From positions 76,757 to 140,756 of the forward strand of contig NZ_PKHX01000006.1 in NCBI RefSeq assembly GCF_002848005.1: a stretch of DNA of 64,000 nt, written 5' to 3'. The position numbers were made by a program, and so were the translations under genes. Source of the stretch: Varibaculum cambriense (GTDB lineage: Bacteria > Actinomycetota > Actinomycetes > Actinomycetales > Actinomycetaceae). The notes beneath the pieces are model-generated. The model did no database searches. It saw only the letters and a list, made by a program, of their open reading frames with translations, and was not told the DNA's origin. Positions 1 through 8,532 of the stretch are shown here, one piece after another. Within the stretch, counting starts at the first letter, position 1. Each line of letters begins with the position of its first letter.

Positions 1-1
1 G

Positions 2-124
2 GTATTTGGTTGCTCTGCTGCGGGCGCTGTCATCGGCACGATTACCAGCAAAGACGATAACAACAACCCCAAAACAGATAGCGAAGCAACCAGCCTTCTG
101 CTAAGCGCCTTACTTGCCACGTAA
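2..124 (+). CDS. C-terminal fragment of an unknown protein (cut by window start)
   Basis: An open frame enters from the left edge and ends at TAA 122-124, giving about 40 residues. It starts with a hydrophobic, Gly/Ala-rich stretch (VFGCSAAGAVIGTI) followed by a hydrophilic tail (TSKDDNNNPKTDSEATS) and ends LLSALLAT. This pattern resembles the end of a membrane or surface protein, but the fragment is too short for any assignment. It could also be a chance frame. A weak hairpin (GCCGC 144-148 with GCGGC 154-158) follows it and has no clear T tract. Confidence 0.35.
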   Translation, partial: VFGCSAAGAVIGTITSKDDNNNPKTDSEATSLLLSALLAT

Positions 125-240
125 ACACCCCTAACACGGGTCAGCCGCCACCTGCGGCAGCTGATTTCACCTCAACGTATTACATTTCCATGATAGTAAA
201 CTAATCTTTTTTCTGCAACGGTTCGGCGTACCTTACATAT

Positions 241-287
241 TTTGAGCGCGAAAGTGGTGTGGTGCCTCATTTAGTTTGAGCGCGAAA
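241..287 (+). repeat. Direct repeat TTTGAGCGCGAAA, likely left end of a transposon
   Basis: The 13-mer TTTGAGCGCGAAA occurs at 241-253 and again at 275-287, 34 bp apart, just ahead of the transposase gene starting at 300. Repeated short sites at an element end are usual transposase-binding sites, so this is probably the left end of that element. No inverted copy (TTTCGCGCTCAAA) is visible beyond the transposase stop at 1466, where an IS3 element begins two bases later. The right end therefore seems to be missing. Confidence 0.5.
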
Positions 288-299
288 TAGATTGTTGGC

Positions 300-1466
300 A
301 TGAATGATGGAGTGGTTTGTTTGGGTACGCGTATTGAGGTTACGAAGCGGTTGCGCCTGGTGTATCGCGGGGCTTCGAAAAAGGAAAAAGGGAGGGTGTT
401 AGATAATTTTTGTGAGGTAACGGGATTGTCCAGGGCTAGCGCGAGGAGGTATCTGACAAGTGATGTTGCCGGTAATCCGGGGGTGTTCAGGATTGATTAC
501 CGCACGGCGCGTCCTACTAAGTATTCGGCTATGTCGAAGAAAGCCTTAGAGCGCGTGTGGGTACTTTCTGGGTGCCAGTGCGGCAAATACTTGGCGGCAT
601 CGATGCTAACTTTGCTGGATTGTCTGCAAGCTCATGGCGAGTTAGTGCCAGGTAAGGATGGTTATAGCGAACAGGTGCGTGGGGAGCTGCTAGCAATGTC
701 TGCTTCTACCATTGACCGGTATTTACGCCCTGTTCGCGCGTCTGTAAATCTAAAAGGGGTATCAACAACCAAGCCTGGCGCGTTGCTTCGTAACTCGATA
801 ACGATCCGCAAGGCTGGGGATGAGATTGCTTGCGAGCCGGGGTTTTTCGAGATGGACACGGTGGCTCATTGCGGGCCAAGTCTTAAGGGCGAGTTCGCTC
901 GCACCCTAACGTTAACCGATGTGAACACGGGTTGGATACATTTAGAAGCCCTGCGCAATAACGCCCGGGCTCACATGCTCAAAGCTCTAGACTCTGCTGT
1001 AGCGGCCATCCCGTATCAGGTTCAGGGCTTAGATTGTGATAACGGTAGCGAGTTCATTAACCGGGAAGTTGTTAACTGGGCTGGGGACCTGGACTTGTTT
1101 TTCACGCGTTCGCGTCCTTATAAGAAGAATGACCAGGCTAACGTGGAATCAAAGAATAATCATGTGGTGCGTAAATACGGTTTCTATTACCGCTACGACA
1201 CCCCGCAAGCATTAAAAGTTCTAGGTCAGTTATGGGAAGTAGTTTGTTTGCGAATGAACCTGTTCACCCCCACTAAAAAACCTATCGGTTGGAGCCAAGA
1301 TAGCACCGGCAGGCGCAAACGCCTCTACGATACCCCCGCCACCCCTTTAGAGCGTTTACTCACCTCCGGGACACTTTCAAGGACGCAAATACACGAGTTA
1401 CGTCAGTTGCGTGAGAATACCAATCCCGCTGAACTCACCCGCGATATCCTGCGCTACCAAAACTGA
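300..1466 (+). CDS. DDE transposase with integrase core (rve) domain
   Basis: This 388-residue protein has an N-terminal helix-turn-helix region (about residues 15-55, with TGLSRASARRYL) and an integrase-core catalytic domain in the middle. The acidic triad is readable: D in FEMDTVAH, D in LDCDNGSEF, and E in QANVESKNN. There are exactly 35 residues between the second D and the E, the classical DD(35)E spacing. It catalyses cut-and-paste or copy-out transposition of its own element. I cannot place it in a named IS family with confidence; IS481-like or ISNCY-like are the candidates. The frame is intact, but the right end of the element appears to have been removed by the IS3 element that starts at 1469, so it may be immobile. 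Confidence 0.8.
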   Translation: MNDGVVCLGTRIEVTKRLRLVYRGASKKEKGRVLDNFCEVTGLSRASARRYLTSDVAGNPGVFRIDYRTARPTKYSAMSKKALERVWVLSGCQCGKYLAASMLTLLDCLQAHGELVPGKDGYSEQVRGELLAMSASTIDRYLRPVRASVNLKGVSTTKPGALLRNSITIRKAGDEIACEPGFFEMDTVAHCGPSLKGEFARTLTLTDVNTGWIHLEALRNNARAHMLKALDSAVAAIPYQVQGLDCDNGSEFINREVVNWAGDLDLFFTRSRPYKKNDQANVESKNNHVVRKYGFYYRYDTPQALKVLGQLWEVVCLRMNLFTPTKKPIGWSQDSTGRRKRLYDTPATPLERLLTSGTLSRTQIHELRQLRENTNPAELTRDILRYQN

Positions 1467-1491
1467 ATCGTACTGGGTTTTGTTCCGCTTA

Positions 1492-2403
1492 TTATACGGG
1501 GGTCAGCTCGTTGACCCGTGTTTGATTATAGCTGGTGATTATCTCGCTAGGGGTTCTGTATCCGAGTGCCTCGTGTAGGCGGTGGTTGTTCCACCAGTGA
1601 ACCCAGTTCATGGTGGCGAACTCGACCTCGGTCAAAGAAGCCCATGATTGTGAATAGATCAGCTCGCTCTTATATAGACCGTTGACCGCTTCGGCTAGCG
1701 CGTTATCGTAGCTATCTCCCACGGTCCCGGTGGAGGGTTTGATTCCCCAGTGAGCGAGTTTGTCGTTATAGGCAATACTCGTGTACTGAGATCCGTGATC
1801 TGAGTGGTGGACCAAGCCAGACAGATGTTCTTTAGCGTTCATGATTGCCTGCTCTAACGCTTCCAGCGGCAATGCCTCTGTTTTCATAGTCGATCTGCTT
1901 GCCCAGCCCACAATCTTCCTGGAGAACACGTCAGTGACGAATGCTGTATAAACAAATCCTGAAATGGTACGCACATACGTGATATCAGCGACCCATAATT
2001 CATTGGGTTTGCCAGCTTTGAAACAACGCTTAACCAAATCCGGGCGCAGATCCACAGCCTGTGACCCCCTGGTCGTGATCGGCGTACGACCCCGGCGAAT
2101 ACCGGCAATCCCAGCGATCCTCATGATCCTAGCAACCTGGTCACGGCCAATATCCCAGCCCGCGCGCCTGGCTGCATGCCACATCTTACGTATCCCGTAA
2201 ACCCCGAAATTATGAGCGTGAATAGTTGCCAACTCCCTAGCAAGTATTCGATCACGCACACTTCTAGCACTTGCCGGCCTGCTCTTAGCCGCACGATAAC
2301 CACGAGAAGTAATAAACCCTCCTTCCAGGCTAGCCCCCAGTGTCCGGCAAATCGGCTCGACCCCGAAACGATCCTTATATTCGTCAATATAGGCAATCAT
2401 CAT
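1492..2403 (-). CDS. IS3-family transposase OrfB (catalytic subunit)
   Basis: This 303-residue protein has the HTH_21-like N-terminal region (HNFGVYGIRKMWHAARR, about 85-105) and an rve DDE domain. The catalytic residues are D in WVADITYV, D in HHSDHGSQY and E in DNALAEAVNG, with 35 residues between the last two. It ends with the usual HRLHEALGYRTPSE tail. The start ATG overlaps the orfA stop (ATGA at 2400-2403). In this family OrfB is normally made as an OrfAB fusion by -1 frameshifting, and a TTTTTTC slippery heptamer is present on the minus strand at 2430-2436, inside the end of orfA. Translational coupling through ATGA is an alternative. The frame looks intact and probably active. Confidence 0.9.
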   Translation of the reverse strand: MMIAYIDEYKDRFGVEPICRTLGASLEGGFITSRGYRAAKSRPASARSVRDRILARELATIHAHNFGVYGIRKMWHAARRAGWDIGRDQVARIMRIAGIAGIRRGRTPITTRGSQAVDLRPDLVKRCFKAGKPNELWVADITYVRTISGFVYTAFVTDVFSRKIVGWASRSTMKTEALPLEALEQAIMNAKEHLSGLVHHSDHGSQYTSIAYNDKLAHWGIKPSTGTVGDSYDNALAEAVNGLYKSELIYSQSWASLTEVEFATMNWVHWWNNHRLHEALGYRTPSEIITSYNQTRVNELTPV

Positions 2404-2717
2404 CGGGCCGGTCGGTCGAGCTCCGCTGCGAAAAAAGCCGAAGCAGTTTTCAAAATCTCATTCGCCCGCCTCAGCTCGGCAACCTCACGCTTAAGTCGTT
2501 TGACTTCCTCGTGTTCTTCACGGGTCATCCCCTGCCGCTCACCAGTGTTCACAAGATGCTGCTCATACCAACGGCGCAATGACTCATTCGCAACCCCCAG
2601 CTTCGGGGCAATCTCATTAACCGCCCTCCACTGCGAACACGAACTATCAGCAGCCAACCGATCAGAAAGCAACCGCACCGCACGATCCTTAAAATCCTGA
2701 GAATACCTCTTAGACAT
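2400..2717 (-). CDS. IS3-family transposase OrfA (HTH subunit)
   Basis: This is the small, DNA-binding subunit, about 105 residues from the chosen start (MSKRYSQDFKDRAVRLLSD). It contains the HTH_Tnp_1 fold (KDRAVRLL ... KLGVANESLRRWY) followed by a leucine-zipper-like helix (EEHEEVKRLKREVAELRRA) for oligomerisation. The frame is open for 20 more codons upstream to 2777, but those residues (MVKLEVSWVLFLVVF) run out of the element through its inverted repeat and are not family-like, so the internal ATG at 2717 is preferred. The 3' end overlaps orfB and contains the probable frameshift site. Confidence 0.88.
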   Translation of the reverse strand: MSKRYSQDFKDRAVRLLSDRLAADSSCSQWRAVNEIAPKLGVANESLRRWYEQHLVNTGERQGMTREEHEEVKRLKREVAELRRANEILKTASAFFAAELDRPAR

Positions 2718-2763
2718 ATCCCTAATCCTCTCAAAAACAACTAGGAACAAAACCCAGGACACT

Positions 2764-3177
2764 TCAAGTTTTACCACGGAAAAACTTAACCCGCTTATCC
2801 ACCTTCTTCTTATCTAAATCCTCACCGGTAACCCGAAGCGGCACAAAAGAAGACTTCCCCGCATCAAAGCCCTCCCCATTAACCTCAACCAACACCGACT
2901 GATACTGATGAGCTGCCTGCCAAGCAGCATTCTCCGCCTGCTGCTTACGATAAAACCAAAAACCGGCACCAAGCGCACAAACCAAAACCAACACCAAGAT
3001 GCAACACACAATGATCAAACCCCGGCGCCCTTTGGAGTCTCTAGTGTCATTAGGATTAGTGCCACCCAAACCAGGCTGTTGCCCCATCACCGGAGGCATC
3101 ACCCCAGTCGCATCCCCATCACCAGGAACATAAGCATCCCCCATAGAGTCCGGACGATCACCAAAACCACTCGCCAT
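2764..3177 (-). CDS. Single-pass membrane protein, probably 3'-truncated next to the IS3 element
   Basis: The start at ATG 3177 is chosen for its AGGAG ribosome site 8 bases upstream; the longer frame to 3261 lacks one. The protein has about 137 residues. A Gly/Pro/Asp-rich cytoplasmic N-terminus (MASGFGDRPDSMGDAYVPGDG) is followed by one membrane helix (LIIVCCILVLVLVCALGAGFWFY, given here in two parts: LIIVCCILVLVLV and CALGAGFWFY) and an extracellular part beginning YQSVLVEVNGEG. That part resembles the start of a small beta-rich domain and then stops abruptly (KRVKFFRGKT, stop 2764-2766), three bases outside the IS3 end. I infer that the IS insertion or an associated deletion removed the rest. 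Function unknown. Confidence 0.55.
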   Translation of the reverse strand: MASGFGDRPDSMGDAYVPGDGDATGVMPPVMGQQPGLGGTNPNDTRDSKGRRGLIIVCCILVLVLVCALGAGFWFYRKQQAENAAWQAAHQYQSVLVEVNGEGFDAGKSSFVPLRVTGEDLDKKKVDKRVKFFRGKT

Positions 3178-3329
3178 AACCAACACTCTCCTAAAACACG
3201 CAGTAGGAAACAGCAAAACCTGCCCCCATGCTAACGCCCCAAACAACACCAAACCGAGCATTCCCTGTCTGAATTACGGGACAACACAGGAGTTAGGTTT
3301 TATCCACTTAGACGCGGAGGGTAGATTAC

Positions 3330-5225
3330 TCACGCATCTATGTCACCTTTGGTGAACTGCGCGTTATAGAGGCGGGCGTACGCGCCTTCGGCAGCCAGCA
3401 ACTCTTCATGCGTGCCGAACTCGACAATATCGCCATGCTCCATCACGAATATCACGTCACTTTCGCGAATAGTAGACAGGCGATGGGCAATCACAAAAGA
3501 GGTGCGCCCCGCGGTAGCTTTGGCAACTGCTCGCTGAATCAGCTGCTCAGTACGGGTATCGACCGAAGAAGTTGCTTCATCAAGAATCAGCAGTGGCTTA
3601 TCGGCAAGCATGGCACGGGCAATAGTAACCAATTGCCGTTGCCCGGCTGAGAGGGCGGAATCTTCTCGGATCTCACTATCGAGGCCGTGGGGCAGTTGCG
3701 CAACCAGATCGCTAAGCCCGACTGCCTTAATCACCTGTTCAAGGCGTTCCTCGGATACTTCCTGCTGGGAATAAATAATGTTTTCCCGCAGGGTTCCTTG
3801 GAACATCCAGCTGTCCTGCAGCACCATCGCGAACTGGGAATCCACGTCCTCACGCCGCATCGCAGAAAGCGGGGTGCCATCCAGGAGAATCTCCCCGGAG
3901 TCCAGTTCGTAAAAGCGCATTAATAGGTTTACTAGGGTGGTTTTTCCGGCTCCGGTCGGCCCTACAATGGCCACGTTTTGTCCCGGGTAAACCCGCGCCG
4001 AAAATCCGTGGATGATTTCTTTGCCCGGTTGGTAGGAGAAGCGGATATCGCGGAACTCTACCTCTCCCCGGGTTACCTCGCTACTCAGGGGCGGTTTCTC
4101 TGATTCTTCAGGCAGTTCTTCCTCTTCAAGGATTTCAAAAACGCGCCCTCCCGCAGCAGCCGCTGATTGGAAGGAGGCCGCCGCAGACGCCAGGTTAGAC
4201 AGCGGCTGGGTGAAAACCCGGATATAGAGCATGAATGCCGCGATTACTCCGATGGTGACGTTACCTTTCACCACCAGGACTGCGCCAAGCACGCATACCA
4301 CCACGTAACCTAGGTTTCCTACGAACATCATTACCGGCATCATCAGTTGAGAGAGGAAATCAGCGCGCCAAGTGGCGTTGTAAAGTCGCTGGTTACGGCG
4401 ATTAAACTCGGCAGTGGTGGCAGCGGCAGCATTGTAAATATTGATGATTCCCTGCCCAGATAAAGATTCTTCGATATGCCCGTTTAGGCTGCCCAGATAG
4501 GATTGCCTGCGAATAAAGAACCTCTGCGAAAACACCATAATCACCGCGTTGAGGACGAACCCCAGAAGCGTTACTCCCATACCGGCTAACGCCATCCGCC
4601 ACTCGGTGTACAGCATCATAAACGCGGCGCCTACCAGGGTAACTACTCCAGTAATGATGGTGGTGATTGCCGAATGCAGGGTTTGCACCAGGGTGTCGAT
4701 GTCGTTGGTTACCCGGCTCATGGTGTCACCGTGGCTGGTTTTGTCGAAGAACGACAGCGGCAGGCTATCGATTTTTCGGTCAATAGCGGAACGCATCCGT
4801 TTCCCGGTGCGTTGGGTAATCACCACCATAATCAGCGATTGCCCCAGGTTAAAGCAGAATCCCAGAACGAGGATGAGGGTTGCTATCCGCAACAAATAAA
4901 AGATCTTGTCCATATCGACACTGCTGCGCAGCCCCGAGGCAATCACATCGGTTATCAACCCTAAGAACATCGGCATTATCGCAGTCAGCAGCGATCCTAT
5001 AATCGCCAAAATTACCGCGAACAGGATCGCTAAACGGTATCGCCCTAAGAACTGGGCAAGGCCACGCACCGATTGGGCAAACTGTCCTTTCTTAGCTTTC
5101 TCATAGACGTTCCCGCCGTGACGTCCCCCGGGGCGCACTGGTGACATTTTTTCGGCGACTGGTTCTAGTCCGCGCCGCGCCGATTCGACTCGCTGCTCCC
5201 ACCTGCTCTTTTCTGTGCCTTTCAT
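3330..5225 (-). CDS. ABC exporter half-transporter, catalytically competent NBD (631 aa)
   Basis: This is an ABC_membrane plus ABC_tran half-transporter. A hydrophilic N-terminal arm (1-55) precedes six membrane helices (about 65-330) and a nucleotide-binding domain. Visible motifs are Walker A GPTGAGKT at 422-429, signature LSAGQ at 525-529 (LSGGQ in most families), Walker B LLILDE with catalytic Glu at 550, and an intact H-loop AHRLSTI. It is the downstream partner of the gene at 5222-7003, overlapping it by four bases (ATGA). Together they form a heterodimeric multidrug-type exporter of the LmrCD/TM287-288 class. Its changed signature motif faces the degenerate ATP site of the partner, as expected for such pairs. 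Substrate unknown. Confidence 0.9.
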   Translation of the reverse strand: MKGTEKSRWEQRVESARRGLEPVAEKMSPVRPGGRHGGNVYEKAKKGQFAQSVRGLAQFLGRYRLAILFAVILAIIGSLLTAIMPMFLGLITDVIASGLRSSVDMDKIFYLLRIATLILVLGFCFNLGQSLIMVVITQRTGKRMRSAIDRKIDSLPLSFFDKTSHGDTMSRVTNDIDTLVQTLHSAITTIITGVVTLVGAAFMMLYTEWRMALAGMGVTLLGFVLNAVIMVFSQRFFIRRQSYLGSLNGHIEESLSGQGIINIYNAAAATTAEFNRRNQRLYNATWRADFLSQLMMPVMMFVGNLGYVVVCVLGAVLVVKGNVTIGVIAAFMLYIRVFTQPLSNLASAAASFQSAAAAGGRVFEILEEEELPEESEKPPLSSEVTRGEVEFRDIRFSYQPGKEIIHGFSARVYPGQNVAIVGPTGAGKTTLVNLLMRFYELDSGEILLDGTPLSAMRREDVDSQFAMVLQDSWMFQGTLRENIIYSQQEVSEERLEQVIKAVGLSDLVAQLPHGLDSEIREDSALSAGQRQLVTIARAMLADKPLLILDEATSSVDTRTEQLIQRAVAKATAGRTSFVIAHRLSTIRESDVIFVMEHGDIVEFGTHEELLAAEGAYARLYNAQFTKGDIDA

Positions 5226-7003
5226 GCCAACTCCTCCTCAGAGAGTTGGGACAGAGCAATTTCACGATAGATTTTCGAGGACGCCATTAGAGATTCGTGG
5301 GTTCCTCGCTCCACGATCTTGCCGTGATCGATGACTAAAATCTGGTCGGCCTCCCGCACGGTCGCAATCCGCTGCGCCACAATAATCTGGGTTTTCCCAC
5401 GTGCCCGCGCTTCCAGTTCCCCGCGAATATCCCGGTCAGTCGCATAGTCGAGGGCGCTAAAAGTGTCATCAAAAATCAGGATTTGTGCATCCCTAGCCAC
5501 GGTCCGCGCAATCGAAATCCGTTGTTTTTGTCCCCCCGAAAAATTACTGCCCCCTTGAGCTACTTCGGCCGAAAACTCGCCCTCTTTATCAGCAATAAAA
5601 TCGCAGGCAGCGGTATCACCAGCGCTAACGATATCGGCAGGGGTTATTTTTTTCGGACCTTCCCCAAAGGCGATATTGGAAGCTATAGTGCCGGTAAACA
5701 GGGTGATTTTTTGGGGCGAATAAGCGATTTGGTTGCGTAGGTCGCGCAGGCGCCATTCCCGCACGTCCTGCCCGTTAACCAAAACCTGTCCTTCTCGGGG
5801 ATCATAAATCCGGGGAATCAGGTTCACCAGTGAAGTTTTTCCACTGCCGGTGGCTCCAATCAGGGCGACGGTCTGTCCACGCGGAATTTTCAGATTCATC
5901 TGGTGGAGGGCGTCCTCTTCGGCTCCGGGATAGCGGAAGGAAACATTTTTAAACTCGATTGCCGGCTCTGCGGGGTCAAGGCTTGTTCCTTTTCCGAGGG
6001 TGGATGCGGATTTGTCTGCAGAAACTACCGGATCAAGCAGGGAGGGTTCACGATCAAGCACTTCCCGGATGCGACGATTAGCCACAATCGCGCGAGGAGC
6101 AAATACGAACACCATCGCCATCATTAGGAAACCACTGATCGCTTGGGTGGCGTACCCGGAAAAGACGATCATCTGTGAAAACAGGGTTACTTTCGCGGGA
6201 CCGGTGGCCGCAGAAATCATTAGCGCCCCTAGAACATAGATCGCCAGGTTAAGCCCGGAAATCACGGTGTTCATCATGGGCATCATGAAGGAGAAAGAGC
6301 CGGAAACTACCAAGTGAGTGCGGGTTAGTTCGGTGTTGGTGGCTTCGAAACGCTGTTGGTGGAAATCCTGGGAACTGTAGGCACGGATAACCCGCACTCC
6401 TTCTATATGTTCGCGGGTTACTCGGTTTAGGTCGTCGGTTATCCGCTGCATCCGCATCATCCGCGGCATTACGATCCGCCAAATAATGAAGATCATCACC
6501 AGCAATATCAATGCCGCTACCCCCGTAGCGACGGTCCAGGTCAGGTTCTTTCCCGCAATTTTTATGATTGCCCAAATGGTGAGGATGGGGGCTTTCACCA
6601 TCATCTGACAACCCATCACCACAAACATTTGCACCTGAGTGACATCGTTAGTGGAGCGAGTAATTAGCGAGGGCGCGCCAAAGTGTTCGAAGTCTGCTTC
6701 CGGGAGCGAAATCGCTTTGGTAAACACCGCTTGGCGCAGGTTACGGGCAACGGTGGCACCAATCATGGCCATGCAATAACCGGTGATAATGGCTGCCACC
6801 ATAGAACCGGCCGCACACCCCAGCATTTTTGCCCCTTCGATCAGCACCCCGCTGACACTCGCACTTGGCTCCACAATCATTTCGGTGATGGTTTGCATGT
6901 AGTCGATCAGACGCAAATCCAAGAAGACCTGGCAAATAATAGTGATGATTGCCAGCGTGCTGAGCAGCCATTCTCTTTTACCTAGGTGCCGCAGTACGGT
7001 CAT
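5222..7003 (-). CDS. ABC exporter half-transporter with degenerate ATP site (593 aa)
   Basis: This is the first gene of the exporter pair. It has six membrane helices (about 12-310) and an NBD with Walker A GATGSGKT at 383-390 and a canonical signature FSGGQ at 488-492. Walker B reads ILIFDD with Asp 513 replacing the catalytic Glu, and the H-loop has Gln 544 (VAQRIATV) instead of His. Both changes mark a non-hydrolytic site. Heterodimeric exporters such as TM287/288, LmrCD and BmrCD show the same asymmetry, so this subunit is the regulatory half. A GAGGAG ribosome site precedes ATG 7003. The rplL terminator lies upstream, so the gene should have its own promoter in 7004-7225. Confidence 0.9.
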   Translation of the reverse strand: MTVLRHLGKREWLLSTLAIITIICQVFLDLRLIDYMQTITEMIVEPSASVSGVLIEGAKMLGCAAGSMVAAIITGYCMAMIGATVARNLRQAVFTKAISLPEADFEHFGAPSLITRSTNDVTQVQMFVVMGCQMMVKAPILTIWAIIKIAGKNLTWTVATGVAALILLVMIFIIWRIVMPRMMRMQRITDDLNRVTREHIEGVRVIRAYSSQDFHQQRFEATNTELTRTHLVVSGSFSFMMPMMNTVISGLNLAIYVLGALMISAATGPAKVTLFSQMIVFSGYATQAISGFLMMAMVFVFAPRAIVANRRIREVLDREPSLLDPVVSADKSASTLGKGTSLDPAEPAIEFKNVSFRYPGAEEDALHQMNLKIPRGQTVALIGATGSGKTSLVNLIPRIYDPREGQVLVNGQDVREWRLRDLRNQIAYSPQKITLFTGTIASNIAFGEGPKKITPADIVSAGDTAACDFIADKEGEFSAEVAQGGSNFSGGQKQRISIARTVARDAQILIFDDTFSALDYATDRDIRGELEARARGKTQIIVAQRIATVREADQILVIDHGKIVERGTHESLMASSKIYREIALSQLSEEELA

Positions 7004-7225
7004 GGAATCTCCTCAGTTCTTGGATAAGTATTGGCGCCGCAACTGTTTGCATCCTAGCGCGCAGCAGAATGCTTGTCGGATTGATCGCCTGGATTTGCGC
7101 CCTCCGCGAAGATATTAATCTCCTGCAGAGTTAAGTAACAGCCGAATTAGCCGGCGCCACCAGGAAAGACAATGAAATAAATACACACAAAATGTTACTT
7201 AGCCCGGCATCAGCCCCTATGCCCC

Positions 7226-7295
7226 TATGCCCCAGCGTTCCAGAAAGCTGGGGCATACAAAAGCGGTGCGGGAAAAGCTTTCCCGCACCGCTTTT
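7226..7295 (-). terminator. Rho-independent terminator of rplJL plus a second hairpin
   Basis: Two perfect inverted repeats lie between rplL and the ABC exporter genes. The nearer one has 17-bp arms (7259-7275 and 7279-7295) around a 3-base loop; read on the minus strand it starts after A-rich sequence and its 3' arm ends CCGCTTTTG, a good intrinsic terminator about 25 bases after the rplL stop. The second pairs TATGCCCCAGC (7226-7236) with GCTGGGGCATA (7247-7257) and has no T tract, so it may be a back-up or processing hairpin. The rest of 7004-7225 shows no other clear structure. Confidence 0.85.
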
Positions 7296-7318
7296 TATAA
7301 GTAAAAGCCTACTTAGCC

Positions 7319-7708
7319 TTACTTCAGGGCTACAGTGGCGCCCGCGCCTTCCAGCTCTTCCTTGGCCTTTTCGGCGTCTTCCTTGGCTGCACCCTCCAGA
7401 ACGGTGGTGGGGGCGGAGTCAACCTTTTCCTTGGCTTCTTTCAGAGCCAGTCCGGGCTGCAGCGCACGCAGAGCCTTGATTACGGCGATCTTCTTGTCGC
7501 CAGCGGCTTCGAGCACTACGTCGAATTCGGTCTTTTCTTCGGCTGCTTCTTCGCCACCGGCAGCACCGGGGGCAGCAACGGCGACAGCGGCGGGAGCCGC
7601 GGCCTCTACGTCGAAGACGTCCTCGAATTCTTTAACGAACTCGGACAGTTCCAACAGAGTCATTTCTTTGAAAGCATCAATTAGCTCTTCTTTGCTGAGC
7701 TTAGCCAT
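7319..7708 (-). CDS. rplL: 50S ribosomal protein L7/L12
   Basis: This 129-residue protein forms the ribosomal stalk dimers that recruit translation GTPases. The N-terminal dimerisation domain ([22 protein letters not shown]) is followed by an Ala/Gly-rich hinge (about 35-55) and the conserved C-terminal domain ([21 protein letters not shown] ... [12 protein letters not shown]). Length and order are typical. It lies 64 bases after rplJ, the standard L10-L12 pair, with a good AAAGGA ribosome site and a strong terminator after the stop. Confidence 0.98.
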   Translation of the reverse strand: MAKLSKEELIDAFKEMTLLELSEFVKEFEDVFDVEAAAPAAVAVAAPGAAGGEEAAEEKTEFDVVLEAAGDKKIAVIKALRALQPGLALKEAKEKVDSAPTTVLEGAAKEDAEKAKEELEGAGATVALK

Positions 7709-7772
7709 ATTGGCATTCCTTTCTTTTTGCCCACGCGAGGCAGATTTTTTCTTGTCGATCTATACGGCCTTG

Positions 7773-8294
7773 CTAAGCCGCTTGTTCCTGCTTTTCGCGC
7801 AGGGCGTCCACGGTGCGAACCGCCTTGGAGGCGGGCGCCTTGAACATAAAGGCAGCCTGTACCAGTTTGCCTTGCATTGCACCAGCCAGTTTGGCCAGTG
7901 TAGTTTCGCGATTATCCAGTTCAGCGAGTTTCTTGACTTCATCTGCAGACAAGAAATTCCCGTCGAGGACACCGCCTCTAATAACCAACTGCTCGTTATC
8001 CTTGGCGAAGTCGCGCAGCACCTTGGCCGCATCCACGGCCTCTCCGGTTACGAACGCAATCGCGGTCGGGCCGGTTAGCTCCTCGTCCAGGAAGTCAATT
8101 CCCTGGTTCTTGGCGGCAATCCTGGCCAGCGTGTTCTTCGTGACGGAATAAGTAGCCGTTCCTGCCAGGTTCTTGCGCAGCTCCGTCATCTGAGCCACGG
8201 TCAACCCGCGGTATTCGGTGAGCAGCAGGGCCGATGCCGAGCTGATTTTTTCTTCCAGCTGAGCGATCATGGCTTGCTTATCAGCTTTCGCCAT
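7773..8294 (-). CDS. rplJ: 50S ribosomal protein L10
   Basis: L10 binds 23S rRNA and carries the L7/L12 dimers on its C-terminal helix. The start at ATG 8294 (MAKADKQAMIAQLEEKISS) gives 173 residues, the family length. An upstream extension to 8357 would translate the leader hairpin and is rejected. The GGAGGG ribosome site is five bases away. Family blocks include LLTEYRGLTVAQMTELRKNL and KNTLARIAAKN. The final helix ends AVRTVDALREKQEQAA. Expression is probably feedback-controlled through the leader described separately. Confidence 0.98.
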   Translation of the reverse strand: MAKADKQAMIAQLEEKISSASALLLTEYRGLTVAQMTELRKNLAGTATYSVTKNTLARIAAKNQGIDFLDEELTGPTAIAFVTGEAVDAAKVLRDFAKDNEQLVIRGGVLDGNFLSADEVKKLAELDNRETTLAKLAGAMQGKLVQAAFMFKAPASKAVRTVDALREKQEQAA

Positions 8295-8526
8295 TAGGCC
8301 CTCCTTCCGTTTATCCGTGCCGGGGGCCAGAACAAGAAAACCCCGTGCAGATTGCACGGGGCGAAAATAAACCTATCGATCCTAGTTGCTGCCTTCCCCT
8401 GGGGAAGTACGTCCTCTTTTGCGAGGACGCGCAACCATTTTCGATACGTTACGCATCGTTCAACCTACACAGGCTTCCGATCTGGAACTTAAACCCACTG
8501 GTGTGGGCACCGGCGATCTTGGGCAA
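8295..8526 (-). ncRNA. L10-type leader with attenuator-like hairpin
   Basis: About 230 nt of untranslated leader separate the predicted promoter from rplJ. In transcript orientation it contains a hairpin with GTCCTC/GAGGAC arms (about 8412-8430), a CTTCCCC/GGGGAAG hairpin (about 8392-8410), and a perfect 9-bp hairpin CCCCGTGCA-atc-TGCACGGGG (8341-8361) followed directly by TTTTCTTG. The last one is an intrinsic-terminator shape 43 nt before the rplJ start. In other bacteria the L10(L12)4 complex binds this leader to repress the operon. Attenuation here is my inference from the U tract. Confidence 0.65.
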
Positions 8527-8532
8527 TAGCCA

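Larger units (their letters stand above)
1469..2761 (-). mobile_element. IS3-family insertion sequence, complete
   Basis: The element is about 1.29 kb and is bounded by imperfect 18-bp inverted repeats. One end reads TGTCCTGGGTTTTGTTCC inward from 2761 (complement of 2744-2761). The other reads CGTACTGGGTTTTGTTCC inward from 1469, with 16 of 18 bases identical. It carries orfA (2400-2717) and orfB (1492-2403) on the minus strand, the standard IS3 arrangement. No 3-4 bp target duplication is visible (AAT on one side, CTT on the other), so the element is old or was joined by recombination. It abuts another transposase gene on one side and a probably truncated gene on the other. Confidence 0.85.

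Noticed and set aside
2176..2700. Long plus-strand open frame opposite the IS3 transposase genes
   Set aside because: It is antisense to orfA/orfB, with no family features and Ser/Arg-rich composition typical of a shadow frame.
7335..8078. 247-codon plus-strand frame across rplL and rplJ
   Set aside because: It is the antisense of two certain ribosomal protein genes; its Ala/Ser-rich sequence mirrors the L7/L12 hinge.
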